Of a stretch of DNA of 64,000 nt, positions 45,960 to 54,775 are shown piece after piece. The notes under the pieces were generated by a model that searched no databases, had not been told where the DNA came from, and worked only from the letters and a program-made list of their open reading frames with translations. Numbering within the stretch: the first letter of the stretch is position 1; each line of letters begins with the position of its first letter. Where the stretch lies: assembly GCF_017876535.1 (NCBI RefSeq), contig NZ_JAGIOF010000001.1, positions 1,178,001 through 1,242,000 on the forward strand, given 5' to 3'. The position numbers and the translations under genes were made by a program. The DNA comes from Paeniglutamicibacter kerguelensis (lineage in GTDB: Bacteria; Actinomycetota; Actinomycetes; Actinomycetales; Micrococcaceae).

Positions 45960-46421
45960 ATGGCAAAGACAGTACTGACATACGGTACATTCGATCTGTT
46001 CCACATTGGGCACTTGAATATTCTCAAGCGCCTCAAAGAAAGTGGCGATCGACTCATCGTTGGTGTTTCAACGGATGAATTCAATGCCGTAAAGGGTAAG
46101 AAGCCGATTGTTCCCTTTGAACAACGAATTGAGATTGTGCGTGCCATAAAGTACGTCGATGAGGCAATCCCGGAAAACAACTGGGACCAGAAGCGTTTGG
46201 ATATCGCCAAATACGACGTTGATGTTTTCGGGATCGGTGAAGACTGGCAAGGCAAATTTGATGACCTAGGCGACAAAGTCGAAGTCATCTACTTGCCGCG
46301 CACCTCCGGCATCTCGACGACGGAGCTGAAGCGAGTATTGAGCGCGTTTGACGAACGGCATGTCGCCAAACTCAAGGACACTTTGGACAGCTTGAGCCAA
46401 ATAGTGAAGGAACTGAGCTGA
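45960..46421 (+). CDS. tagD: Glycerol-3-phosphate cytidylyltransferase
   Basis: TagD forms CDP-glycerol from CTP and glycerol-3-phosphate, the donor for poly(glycerol phosphate) teichoic acids. The 153-residue product has YGTFDLFHIGHLNILKRLKE near 9 with the HxGH site and the family signature RTSGISTTELKR near 117. Length is slightly above the 130 residues of B. subtilis TagD because of a helical tail. GGAG lies 7 bases before the ATG at 45960; the earlier frame start at 45948 is unsupported. Its stop is one base from the stop of the convergent CDP-glycerol polymerase-like gene. Confidence 0.93.
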   Translation: MAKTVLTYGTFDLFHIGHLNILKRLKESGDRLIVGVSTDEFNAVKGKKPIVPFEQRIEIVRAIKYVDEAIPENNWDQKRLDIAKYDVDVFGIGEDWQGKFDDLGDKVEVIYLPRTSGISTTELKRVLSAFDERHVAKLKDTLDSLSQIVKELS

Positions 46422-46422
46422 G

Positions 46423-47646
46423 TTAGCCGGCCGTGTCTTCGATTGCCAGTTTTGCTGCTCGAATGAATCGTTCGGTTCCAGTTCCGAGCGATTCTGAACC
46501 AAAAACACGGTCACGTAAGACTAATTGACTTGGCGGAATTGGTGCAGCGGCTACTTCAACAACGAGATCTGCAATTCTTCCAGTATTCTCCGGCCCAATG
46601 TGCCTGAGTGCTTCGACGGTCCTTTGAGTGGAGGTACTAGTCGCCGACTGCAGGCGCATTGCTTCGCTCATGGACAACAGGATCGGCTTGTTAAGGCCTA
46701 CTGCATCCATCGTCATTGCCGAGTTATCGCCGATGACCACGTCACTGTTGAACATTGCTGCCGTTGCATCGGTGGTACGGTCTGTGCGATGTCCTGCGAC
46801 TGGATCTAGTGCAGATGCCTTGCTTATCCTGTTCTCGAGGTGGTTGAGCGCTTTGCGCGTTTCTTTTGACCAGGTTCCGGATTTTGGATGTGGCCTGAAT
46901 ACGACCGTGAATCGTGTGTCATTGAGCAGTTCTTCAATGATTGCGGCGCCCATGCTTGGTAGAGAGCCATACGCCATATGCCGGCTGTCACCTTCCCAAG
47001 TTGGTGCGTACAGAACTTCAATTCGCGAAGCGTTCCGTTGGGCGGGGTTACTCGGCTGGTTATCCAATTGGGGGCGCCCAATCGTATATAGGCGGTCCGC
47101 ATTAAATCGTCTAATTGCAGACTTAATTCTTTCCACCGCTGCATCTCCAGCCACGAATGCAAAGTCATATGCCTTTAGTTGATTTGAAACCATTGAGACC
47201 TTGTCGCTTTCCCCATGGTTCAGGTGAATGTGCGTGGGTGATGTGATGCGAAGGGCTGTGAAATTTGCTTGGGAGTTATTGACGTAGAAAACGCCGCGAA
47301 CCTCACGTTCAAGCACAAAATTTTCGTATGATTCCATTGACCGGGTCAGGAATATAGGCAACCTGGTTTGCATAGCCAGTTCCCGCGCAACAAAGGGATC
47401 GGCGACCACGAATCCAACCGTCTGCTCACTGCTGGAGAGTGATTCCAACGGCTTGATCCATTGAGTGACCTGGTAGATCTGCTCGAGCGGATCGGCGAAA
47501 AAGACTACGAAATCGCATGTTTCGCCGAATGGTGGATTCGTCTTGTTTAAGTTGCGTCTAATGGATGATTCGTGAATGGCACCATTCAGCTTATGAACCG
47601 TCTTTGTAGCTATACGCATGAGTTTAGAAAAGTAGTGCACTGTCAC
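46423..47646 (-). CDS. CDP-glycerol glycerophosphotransferase-family protein (TagB/TagF-like)
   Basis: The 407-residue product has the GT-B-like fold of this family. The C-terminal half carries VLYAPTWEGDSRHMAYGS near 209, VVFRPHPKSG near 247 with the RPH motif, and DVVIGDNSAMTMDAVGLNKPILL near 304. It should transfer glycerol phosphate from CDP-glycerol to the growing chain at the inner face of the membrane. The start is a GTG at 47644-47646 that overlaps a 12-bp palindrome and has no clear ribosome site, so it is uncertain; an ATG nine codons in is an alternative. It is the only island gene on the minus strand and is divergent from the first Stealth gene. Confidence 0.85.
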   Translation of the reverse strand: MTVHYFSKLMRIATKTVHKLNGAIHESSIRRNLNKTNPPFGETCDFVVFFADPLEQIYQVTQWIKPLESLSSSEQTVGFVVADPFVARELAMQTRLPIFLTRSMESYENFVLEREVRGVFYVNNSQANFTALRITSPTHIHLNHGESDKVSMVSNQLKAYDFAFVAGDAAVERIKSAIRRFNADRLYTIGRPQLDNQPSNPAQRNASRIEVLYAPTWEGDSRHMAYGSLPSMGAAIIEELLNDTRFTVVFRPHPKSGTWSKETRKALNHLENRISKASALDPVAGHRTDRTTDATAAMFNSDVVIGDNSAMTMDAVGLNKPILLSMSEAMRLQSATSTSTQRTVEALRHIGPENTGRIADLVVEVAAAPIPPSQLVLRDRVFGSESLGTGTERFIRAAKLAIEDTAG

Positions 47647-47657
47647 AGACTAGTCTG
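47646..47657. repeat. 12-bp perfect palindrome CAGACTAGTCTG
   Basis: CAGACTAGTCTG is its own reverse complement and covers the presumed GTG start of the CDP-glycerol transferase gene in the 132-base divergent region. It could bind a dimeric regulator; chance cannot be excluded. Confidence 0.6.
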
Positions 47658-47778
47658 ATTGGTGAGAAATGCCATCGTGGCACATGCCACCATACGCATC
47701 AATGTTCACTAGACTTGTAAGGCGGACGTGCAGAGCAGGTCCGAATAGTCACGAATTGAAATACAAGGAGCGAATTGG

Positions 47779-49134
47779 ATGTCACGATGGAAGGGAAACT
47801 TGGCGCGCCTTGTACCTGACTGGAAGTGGCGACTACTCGTTGACCTGACCAACGGGCGGACGCAAACGTCTCATCTATCGCTTGATGAAATCAAATCCCG
47901 CGAATTTGCCCGATATCACCATGTTCTGGCCAAATCGACTGCGCAAGTCTTCGAGCGGGATTTAGGCGCCTACATCTCACCCGCCGATTCGAAAACGCTC
48001 AGGATGCAACTCGAGGCCATGGGAGCCATCGTTGTCGCCATAGATCGTCAAGCAGTTTCGCCAAACATAATAGCTACGTGGGCCGTGGCATCGAAGGAAT
48101 TGGTCGGCCGTCGTCGCGACCTTGCCGAAGCGTTCGGCGTAAGGCTGTTTGAAACGCATGACGGACTCAAACCGCTTCAACCAAATGTTTTGGACTTTGT
48201 CGATCCAATCGACGTGGTTTACACGTGGGTCGATGGAACAGATCCGGAATGGATTGCCAAACGCGATCGCCATGTGGATTCCAAGGAAGGGAGCGTTCTT
48301 CCAACTGCGGCATCAGACGCCCGATTTGTGTCGAACGACGAATTGCGTTTCTCGCTTCGTTCCGTCGAAGCCTTTTTGCCCTGGGTTAGCCACATCTATC
48401 TCGTGACTGCTGGCCAGAGGCCGGAATGGCTTGTTGCGGACCATCCGAAGCTGACGGTGGTTAGTCACGAAGAGATTTTCCAGGATCCTCAGAACCTCCC
48501 GACCTTTAATTCGCATGCAATCGAATCGCAGCTTCATCATATCGAGGGCCTTTCAGAGCATTTTCTGTATATGAACGACGATTTTTTCTTCGGAAAATCC
48601 ATGCATCAAAATACTTTCTATTCAGCGCAAGGATTTCCTGTTTTTTCCACTTCTGAACGTAGTTATAAGACTGATATTAAAAACAATCTACCGATTAATC
48701 TTGCGGCAAAAAATAATGCAAAGCTGATTGAGGAAACTTTTGGACTTAGGGCTACGCTAAAGTTCAAACACGTTGCACATCCGCAGCGCAGGTCTCTTTT
48801 GTCAACTATTGAACGCAACCACCCAGAGCAAGTGGCTCAGACTGCGGCCGCCAAATTCAGGAGCTCGTCAGATTTGTCGATTCCGTCATCTCTTGCGCAC
48901 TATTATGGATCTGTCCTAGGCAGCGCCATAGGCAAGGATGTCTCGTATTCCTACGTTGATTTGGGAGCAAAGAACGCCCAGATGAATCTTGTGAAACTAT
49001 GTTGGGGTGAACGTCCTCAGATGTTCTGCCTGAACCAAGTCTCAGGCACGAAAGAAGATCTCATGCGGCAGAACGCGGCACTGGAGCATTTCTTGGAGTA
49101 CGCGTTCCCGTGGAAGTCTTCCTTCGAAGTCTAA
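47779..49134 (+). CDS. Stealth-family sugar-phosphate transferase (first of three)
   Basis: Stealth proteins transfer hexose-1-phosphate and build phosphodiester-linked glycans such as capsules. In this 451-residue product CR1 is IDVVYTWVDGT (144-154), CR2 runs from about 186 with NDELRFSLRSVEAFLPWV, PTFNSHAIES (241-250) and FLYMNDDFF (262-270), CR3 contains HPQRRSLLSTIERNHPEQ near 334, and CR4 contains SSLAHYYG near 372. The first 140 residues are a variable domain. AAGGAG lies 8 bases before the ATG. The middle, about 48580-48780, is visibly AT-rich compared with the housekeeping genes around, which suggests horizontal origin. The sugar used is unknown. Confidence 0.9.
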   Translation: MSRWKGNLARLVPDWKWRLLVDLTNGRTQTSHLSLDEIKSREFARYHHVLAKSTAQVFERDLGAYISPADSKTLRMQLEAMGAIVVAIDRQAVSPNIIATWAVASKELVGRRRDLAEAFGVRLFETHDGLKPLQPNVLDFVDPIDVVYTWVDGTDPEWIAKRDRHVDSKEGSVLPTAASDARFVSNDELRFSLRSVEAFLPWVSHIYLVTAGQRPEWLVADHPKLTVVSHEEIFQDPQNLPTFNSHAIESQLHHIEGLSEHFLYMNDDFFFGKSMHQNTFYSAQGFPVFSTSERSYKTDIKNNLPINLAAKNNAKLIEETFGLRATLKFKHVAHPQRRSLLSTIERNHPEQVAQTAAAKFRSSSDLSIPSSLAHYYGSVLGSAIGKDVSYSYVDLGAKNAQMNLVKLCWGERPQMFCLNQVSGTKEDLMRQNAALEHFLEYAFPWKSSFEV

Positions 49135-51034
49135 AGCCGGCCCATGTGCCCCTGTGGGTGCAGACACGGTACAGAAATTCCAGAGTGTGCGTTCGCAAGG
49201 TCGGACTATGGAGATTGGTACCGATGTGATTCTGTGTTCAGTGCCAAGCCGCTACTCACTGTTCCTAGGTCCATAGCGGACGCCTGCAGCAGGCTGAATG
49301 TGCTCACGTAATTCGACGGCGACTTCTGCATCGAGACTTGCCTGAAGACTGCGTGGGCCAGTTGGTTCTTTGACACGCCAGACGCCCGCTTTCGGCTTTG
49401 GTAGCGATTCTGACCGGTGGATGGTCAGCGCCCCGGAGATCCCGCGACTCAGCCTCGGTTTGTTCAGCGAAGCGCTTTCGAATACAGCTGGCCGGGGGCT
49501 TTCATGAGTGACCCGGCGTGGGCCCGTCTAACAGACGAAGAATTGTTCTGAGATGACAGAACGGTGGAACCCATGGCCAACCTCTCTGATGCAGGTGAGC
49601 GCAACTTCTACGCATTATGGATGCGGAGTTTTTCGGCAGACATTGCGACCGTGCCGGTTCGGTTAGTCCTCGGCCTTCATGCAGCGCTCGCGACCTTACG
49701 CGGTGACGAGATACAAACTGTTGGCGCCCGCCAAAGTGACATGGAACTGCCCTGTTCGTTGCTCGCGTAGGTTGTGGATCCGGCTTTGGTGTCGGGTAAA
49801 TTCTTTCGCCGTTCCTACGGCACGGGAATGTCTGGGCCCAAAGCGGCGATGGTGACAACCGAGTCTCGAGTTGTGCGTGCGCCCGATTTCCGGAGGAGCT
49901 CTGCGCCGCAGATCCTTCCCTCTCGAACAAAATGTCGTGGCGCTTCTGGTGGTTCCGGTGCCCGTTGCGGAGATTCTCGCAATCACCCCAAGCACGGGGG
50001 AGTTCGTATCAGCGTTTCCCCTGCCAGTGCCTGGAACGCAATTGAACTGATGGATCGACGCCAGGCACTGCTCGGAAAGCTACACTGGACCCGAATGCGG
50101 GACCGCGCCAGAATGAGTGTGAAACGGACGCTGCTGAGTCGCATCCTGTATCTGGGCGCCGACATCTTGCGTACGGCGCCCCGGAAACACTGCTGGACGG
50201 CTACGTCCTCGTATTCCTGGCCGGCGCCCCACGCTGGTTTCTAGATGTCCGACACCGTGTCCGGGATAGCTTCGAGGAGCGGATCGACGTTCTGAAAACC
50301 AATAACCTCCGGAGGATGCCCTTCGCTGGCTTCGACACGACTCGAGCTCGGGTGGAGGATTGCCGCTCCGTCGATAAACCAAATTTTCTGGATCTAGTTG
50401 GCTGCCTTCCAAAACGACCATGGGGTGGGGCCGTGTCGTGAATGGTTGGCTATAGCGACCCTTCATTGCCACCAGCAGGAGTCTGCACCATTATCCACTT
50501 CACCGACGTCCTCAATCGTGCCGGTGGACCGGCCGCGCATCCATCTGATGGGAGACATCGCAGAGTTGGCGGACAAGGTCTGAAATCAGGCAGTGGCAAC
50601 GTACTGAGGGTCGCTGCGGCCATGACCAGCAAACTTCTAACCCAACACGGCGGGCCAACGGGAACCGAAGCAGAACCCGCGACGAAAGGTTATTTCGCCA
50701 TGCCCACCAATATGAGGGCAACCGCGCGCCCACGAACACTCCGCAGAGGTGCCCAGCTCCGGGGACTTATGAAAGAATTCGGGCTGGTGTCCTCCAAAGA
50801 AGAAATATGCATGGATAGATGCAGGCGTTGCCAGAAACGGCGGCTGCGGAATCCATGGAACCCGACGTTGCTTCGGCTTCCAGCCAGCTCGAAGTATCCT
50901 GTTGCATCAACCTAACCGCTGCCCGGCCCTCAGGTTGATGCTTCGGGTGGGCTAATATTGATTGCTGGTGGTGTGCAATATTGGGCGTGCCGTTTTCCGA
51001 ATCAGCAAGTGCAATTCAAGGAGCAGGCTAAGGT
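49135..51034. other. 1.9-kb stretch with only broken or doubtful frames
   Basis: No intact gene is convincing here. Open frames on both strands overlap each other, are rich in arginine and serine, and match no family I know. A minus-strand stretch of about 80 codons ending near 49250 (including GVWRVKEPTGPRS and DAEVAVELREHIQ) reads like real protein but lacks a start codon. A + strand stretch near 49935-50050 also looks protein-like (PVAEILAITPSTGEFVSAF). I read this as probable decayed genes inside the island. The last 40 bases hold a GGAGCAGG element just before the TTG of the next gene. Confidence 0.5.
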
Positions 51035-51940
51035 TTGATCGTCAAAATAAAGGACCTAAAGCGAATCCTTCGGCGTCTTGAATCAAAAGTCGGCCGAGAT
51101 CTCTCAAATGCTTCCGAGGCTGGTGCAACACTCTTGCGGGGACAACCTGCAAATGTGATCGGCTTGGTTTATCCAGATGGGAAATCGGTCAACGTACTGG
51201 TTGAAAAAGGGGAGAATTTCAGAGCCCTTGACTTGGTGGCCGTCGGACTTTCTCCCACCTCTTTTGTGATCCAGCTTGAAGTGGTGGCTGAAACAAGCAC
51301 TTGGATTCAGTTCTATGGCAAGATCCCCGAGGGAACGGAAGAGTTCGAGTTCAAGGCCAAGCGCGGCCAAAGATATGTTCCGGTGACAGACGGCACCGCC
51401 GGCGCGTTGGGCCCGGGGCATCTCCACGGCTACAGGTCGTGGAAGCGGGGAGCACATTGGTTAGCGGAGTTCCGTAGCCAAAAAATTATTTTTGTTTTGA
51501 AACCAGACGTAAATCCAGTTTCAGTTCTTGGTGTTTCGACTGGACTGGGTCAAATCTCATTGAAATTGGGATATTCGACCGCTCAAGAGACGTCATTGCC
51601 AAATATTACTCTCCGCGCAAGAAAACATGGCAAAGAGATTGTGGTGCCCGTCCGCAGTGATGCAGGTCAAGGACTATGCATTATTGACGGAGCTTCGGTA
51701 GCTGAGTCTGTCCGTGGATTTCCGGTTGGTAAGTTCACGTGGGATCTCTTTGCCAACGGTGAGAGGCTGCAGATCGGGCAAACCGACATCGTCAACCCGC
51801 GAGCCGTCTACAGGTTCGGCTGGATTATTGCACCGTCAGGTACTCACTGTGTCAAGCTTCGCCCGTACTGGACGTTGGACAGGAAACTGTCTCTTGAGAT
51901 GAAACTAACAGCAGACCTCTCCGCGTTGAGAATCCAGTAA
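51035..51940 (+). CDS. Hypothetical protein in the Stealth cluster
   Basis: I do not recognise this 301-residue protein. It has no signal peptide or membrane segment. After a short basic helical N-terminus (IKDLKRILRRLESKVG), it is mostly predicted beta structure, with repeats of short hydrophobic strands such as SFVIQLEVVAETSTWIQFYG and a C-terminal GKFTWDLFANGERLQIGQTDI, suggesting beta-sandwich domains. The TTG start has GGAG/AAGG elements upstream. The gap to the GT4-Stealth gene is only 7 bases, so it is co-expressed and probably helps the same polymer pathway, perhaps as a non-catalytic binding protein; that is inference only. Confidence 0.7.
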   Translation: MIVKIKDLKRILRRLESKVGRDLSNASEAGATLLRGQPANVIGLVYPDGKSVNVLVEKGENFRALDLVAVGLSPTSFVIQLEVVAETSTWIQFYGKIPEGTEEFEFKAKRGQRYVPVTDGTAGALGPGHLHGYRSWKRGAHWLAEFRSQKIIFVLKPDVNPVSVLGVSTGLGQISLKLGYSTAQETSLPNITLRARKHGKEIVVPVRSDAGQGLCIIDGASVAESVRGFPVGKFTWDLFANGERLQIGQTDIVNPRAVYRFGWIIAPSGTHCVKLRPYWTLDRKLSLEMKLTADLSALRIQ

Positions 51941-51947
51941 CTTAGAA

Positions 51948-54704
51948 ATGAAACAAATGAAAATCTCTTTCTTTTTGACTACCGTTGACAGTGCCGCAGG
52001 TACCGAACGTGCGATTATCAGCCAGGCCAACAGCCTCGTCGAATCGGGTGCTCAGGTCGACATACATAGCGTGTATCGAACTACAGGTGCGCCAGGTTTC
52101 CCGCTCAATGAGAACGTCGCCGTACGGTATTGGATCGACGGTGAATCGCTGAGGGATATCAGCGGTTCTGGGGATGCAGCTGAAACGGCGGAATACGCGA
52201 CCAAGCCCTCTCGCTTGATTCCACGCGAGTGGGACGACCAATTCAGTTTGCTCACTGATGTGGTTGCAGGCCGGATCATTCCAACCATTGACTCGGACAT
52301 CATCGTCACGACTACGCCTGCGCTGGGTTTGTTGGCTGGAAGCCTTGCAAAGCAACGGACGGTTGTAGTAGCCCAAGAACACCGCGCAACCATGCGCAGA
52401 GGTCCGGGGTTCACACCCCTGGAACGAGCCGCGGCCCATATCGACTGCATCGTATCGTTGACCGACGCCAGCAAAGATTGGCTATCGGAGAAGGTGGCCA
52501 ATTCTGGAGTTCGGCTTGAAACGATTCCGAACTTTCTACCCGACATTTTCCGGCCACAAAGCACAACTGATGAGAAGGTTGTTTTTGCTGCCGGACGGTT
52601 CGCCGGGGGCAAGCAGTTTTCACATCTGATAGATGCATTTAGCAGAATCAGCGATCAACACCCCGACTGGATCCTGAGAATTTATGGTCAGGGGCCACTC
52701 GAAGATGCTCTGAAGAACCAAGCGGTACGGCTTAACGTCGCGCACGCCGTTCAGATTATGGCGCCTGTGAAGAATCTCGAGCTCGAATGGCCAAAGGGAA
52801 GTATCTTGGCACTCACCTCGCGTTCTGAAGGGTTGCCCCTGGTCATTATGGAAGCTGCTGGAGCCGGAATACCAACGATTTCGTACGATTGCCTGACCGG
52901 ACCGGCCGAACTAATCGATGACGGCAAATCGGGTATCTTGGTACCGCCAAATGATGTTGCATCCCTGGCTTTGGCCTTGGACAAGCTGATGAGTGACGCC
53001 CCGTTGCGGTTCGAAATGGGGCAAGCAGCGAAAGCAGCAATTGGTATTTACTCTCCTTCGAGGATTGGGGCCCAGTGGAACCGCCTCTATTCGGAACTCA
53101 TGGATGAAGCCAACCGCTTGCCGGTTCGAGCCGAACGCAATGCAGAGAGGTTCGCTAGTGCGCTGAATACGGTGCAAGAGAGTGCCAACGCAGAATCATC
53201 GGACGAACTCCCTGTAGTCAAGTCGACGAGCAAAACCCCGCCCCCCAAGATTCTTGACATTTCGGAGCTTGGTTACGGCGAGATTCTCCGCAAGAACCGC
53301 AGCCTCCTTGACCAAATCATGAAGGCTGCGAACGCAAGATCTCGTTCCGTCGAAGGCAACCATGCCAATCGCCACGTTGTTGCCGTGCCCGAGGATGATC
53401 GGCTCGCAGTGATTGATCAACTGAGCCAAATATCTGACCCTGCAATCGCTGTTGAACTCTTCATGGATTCAACTCGCCTTACTTCAGGGACCTGGCACCC
53501 GGCCGAAGAATCGGTTCCAGCCGCACTTGGCGAGGCAAACGTAGTCCGCTTTTACGGGCGCTATACAGATGCGCATGCCTTGGTGCACTTAGGTGCGGAG
53601 TCCTCAGTCGATATCGAGTTTTGGACTAGCGACGAGGAGACTGGCCACTACATTGCACCTCGGCACAACCGCGTTGTCGATTCAATGGAACAAGCCGACT
53701 TTGGGCCTCATGGCCAAGAAGGAGCGGCCATCGAGAATGTTTGGTCGAGCATCGATTTTCCGATTGACGTCGTCTACACATGGGTGGATGGCAACGACGC
53801 TGCATGGATGGAAAAGAAGGCTTCGTACCTGCCTGTCAGCAATGAAGCCCACGACCAAGCAACCAGCGCTGCTCGTTTTACGAATCGTGATGAACTTCGC
53901 TACTCCATTCGCAGCGTGCGGCGGTTTGCGCCATGGGTGCGAAACATCTTCCTGGTGACCGATGACCAGGTTCCCGCTTGGCTCGCCGCCGAGTCTGATA
54001 TCAAGGTTGTTTCGCACAGCGAGATATTCCCGGATAAGTCCTGCCTGCCAACTTTCAATAGCCACGCAATCGAAACTTCGCTGCACAGGATCCTAGGTCT
54101 CGCCGAGCATTTTCTCTACTTCAATGACGACACCGTCATGCTGCGTCTTCAATCACCGGAAACTTACTTCACGCCGAACGGGCTGGCAAAGTTCTTCCCT
54201 TCGCCGGTGAAGATTAACTACCTTTCCGGCCAAGACGAACCACACATCGCCGCGGCCAAGAACAACCGGGCCATCATTCGTGAACGGTTCGGCGTGGAAA
54301 TTTCGCAGTCGATGCTGCACACCCCGCACCCGCACAGGAAATCGGTGCTGGCCCAAATTGAGCATGAGCAGCGGGATGTTGTTGAAGCAACCCGAAGCCA
54401 CAGATTCAGGCATGCTGAGGATGTTTCCTTCCTGTCGTCGCTCGGCCAGTATTACGGTTTCTGCCTCGAAAGATACGTCCAAGGATCAATTCGATACACG
54501 TACGTTGGTCTAGGGCGTCCAGGAACTGCAGCACAACTGGCGGCTCTGGTGACGTCGGCGCGCCTGGACGTTGCAACGTTCGGAGAATCCAATAGTGGTT
54601 ATGAAAATCCTGAGGAAACGGATTGCCAGATCCGACAGTTCTTCGAAACCAAGTTTTCGATGCCTTCGCATGATGAATCGGTCGATCTGGCGCAGGACAG
54701 CTAG
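51948..54704 (+). CDS. Fusion of a GT4 glycosyltransferase and a Stealth sugar-phosphate transferase
   Basis: The 918-residue protein has two catalytic parts. Residues 1-390 are a GT4 (GT-B fold) glycosyltransferase: MKISFFLTTVDSAAGTERA at the start, VFAAGRFAGGKQFSHLIDAF near 205, and the donor site SRSEGLPLVIMEAAGAGIPT near 290-309. A charged linker and a small domain fill about 390-600. Residues 604-880 are Stealth: CR1 IDVVYTWVDGN (about 605-615), CR2 with RDELRYSIRSVRRFAPWV and PTFNSHAIET, FLYFNDDTVML, CR3 TPHPHRKSVLAQIEHEQ, and CR4 SSLGQYYGFCL. One protein could therefore add a sugar and then a sugar phosphate to build a repeat. It follows the hypothetical gene by 7 bases. Confidence 0.9.
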   Translation: MKQMKISFFLTTVDSAAGTERAIISQANSLVESGAQVDIHSVYRTTGAPGFPLNENVAVRYWIDGESLRDISGSGDAAETAEYATKPSRLIPREWDDQFSLLTDVVAGRIIPTIDSDIIVTTTPALGLLAGSLAKQRTVVVAQEHRATMRRGPGFTPLERAAAHIDCIVSLTDASKDWLSEKVANSGVRLETIPNFLPDIFRPQSTTDEKVVFAAGRFAGGKQFSHLIDAFSRISDQHPDWILRIYGQGPLEDALKNQAVRLNVAHAVQIMAPVKNLELEWPKGSILALTSRSEGLPLVIMEAAGAGIPTISYDCLTGPAELIDDGKSGILVPPNDVASLALALDKLMSDAPLRFEMGQAAKAAIGIYSPSRIGAQWNRLYSELMDEANRLPVRAERNAERFASALNTVQESANAESSDELPVVKSTSKTPPPKILDISELGYGEILRKNRSLLDQIMKAANARSRSVEGNHANRHVVAVPEDDRLAVIDQLSQISDPAIAVELFMDSTRLTSGTWHPAEESVPAALGEANVVRFYGRYTDAHALVHLGAESSVDIEFWTSDEETGHYIAPRHNRVVDSMEQADFGPHGQEGAAIENVWSSIDFPIDVVYTWVDGNDAAWMEKKASYLPVSNEAHDQATSAARFTNRDELRYSIRSVRRFAPWVRNIFLVTDDQVPAWLAAESDIKVVSHSEIFPDKSCLPTFNSHAIETSLHRILGLAEHFLYFNDDTVMLRLQSPETYFTPNGLAKFFPSPVKINYLSGQDEPHIAAAKNNRAIIRERFGVEISQSMLHTPHPHRKSVLAQIEHEQRDVVEATRSHRFRHAEDVSFLSSLGQYYGFCLERYVQGSIRYTYVGLGRPGTAAQLAALVTSARLDVATFGESNSGYENPEETDCQIRQFFETKFSMPSHDESVDLAQDS

Positions 54705-54775
54705 AACAACCATTCACCATACTCATAACCATGATTGGCTTAATTTGCCAGTGGAAATCTAGTTAGGAAAGTTTT

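Noticed and set aside
49502..50915. Several 60-157-codon frames on both strands of the island gap
   Set aside because: They overlap each other, lack clear ribosome sites and look non-protein-like in composition; kept only as a possible decayed zone.
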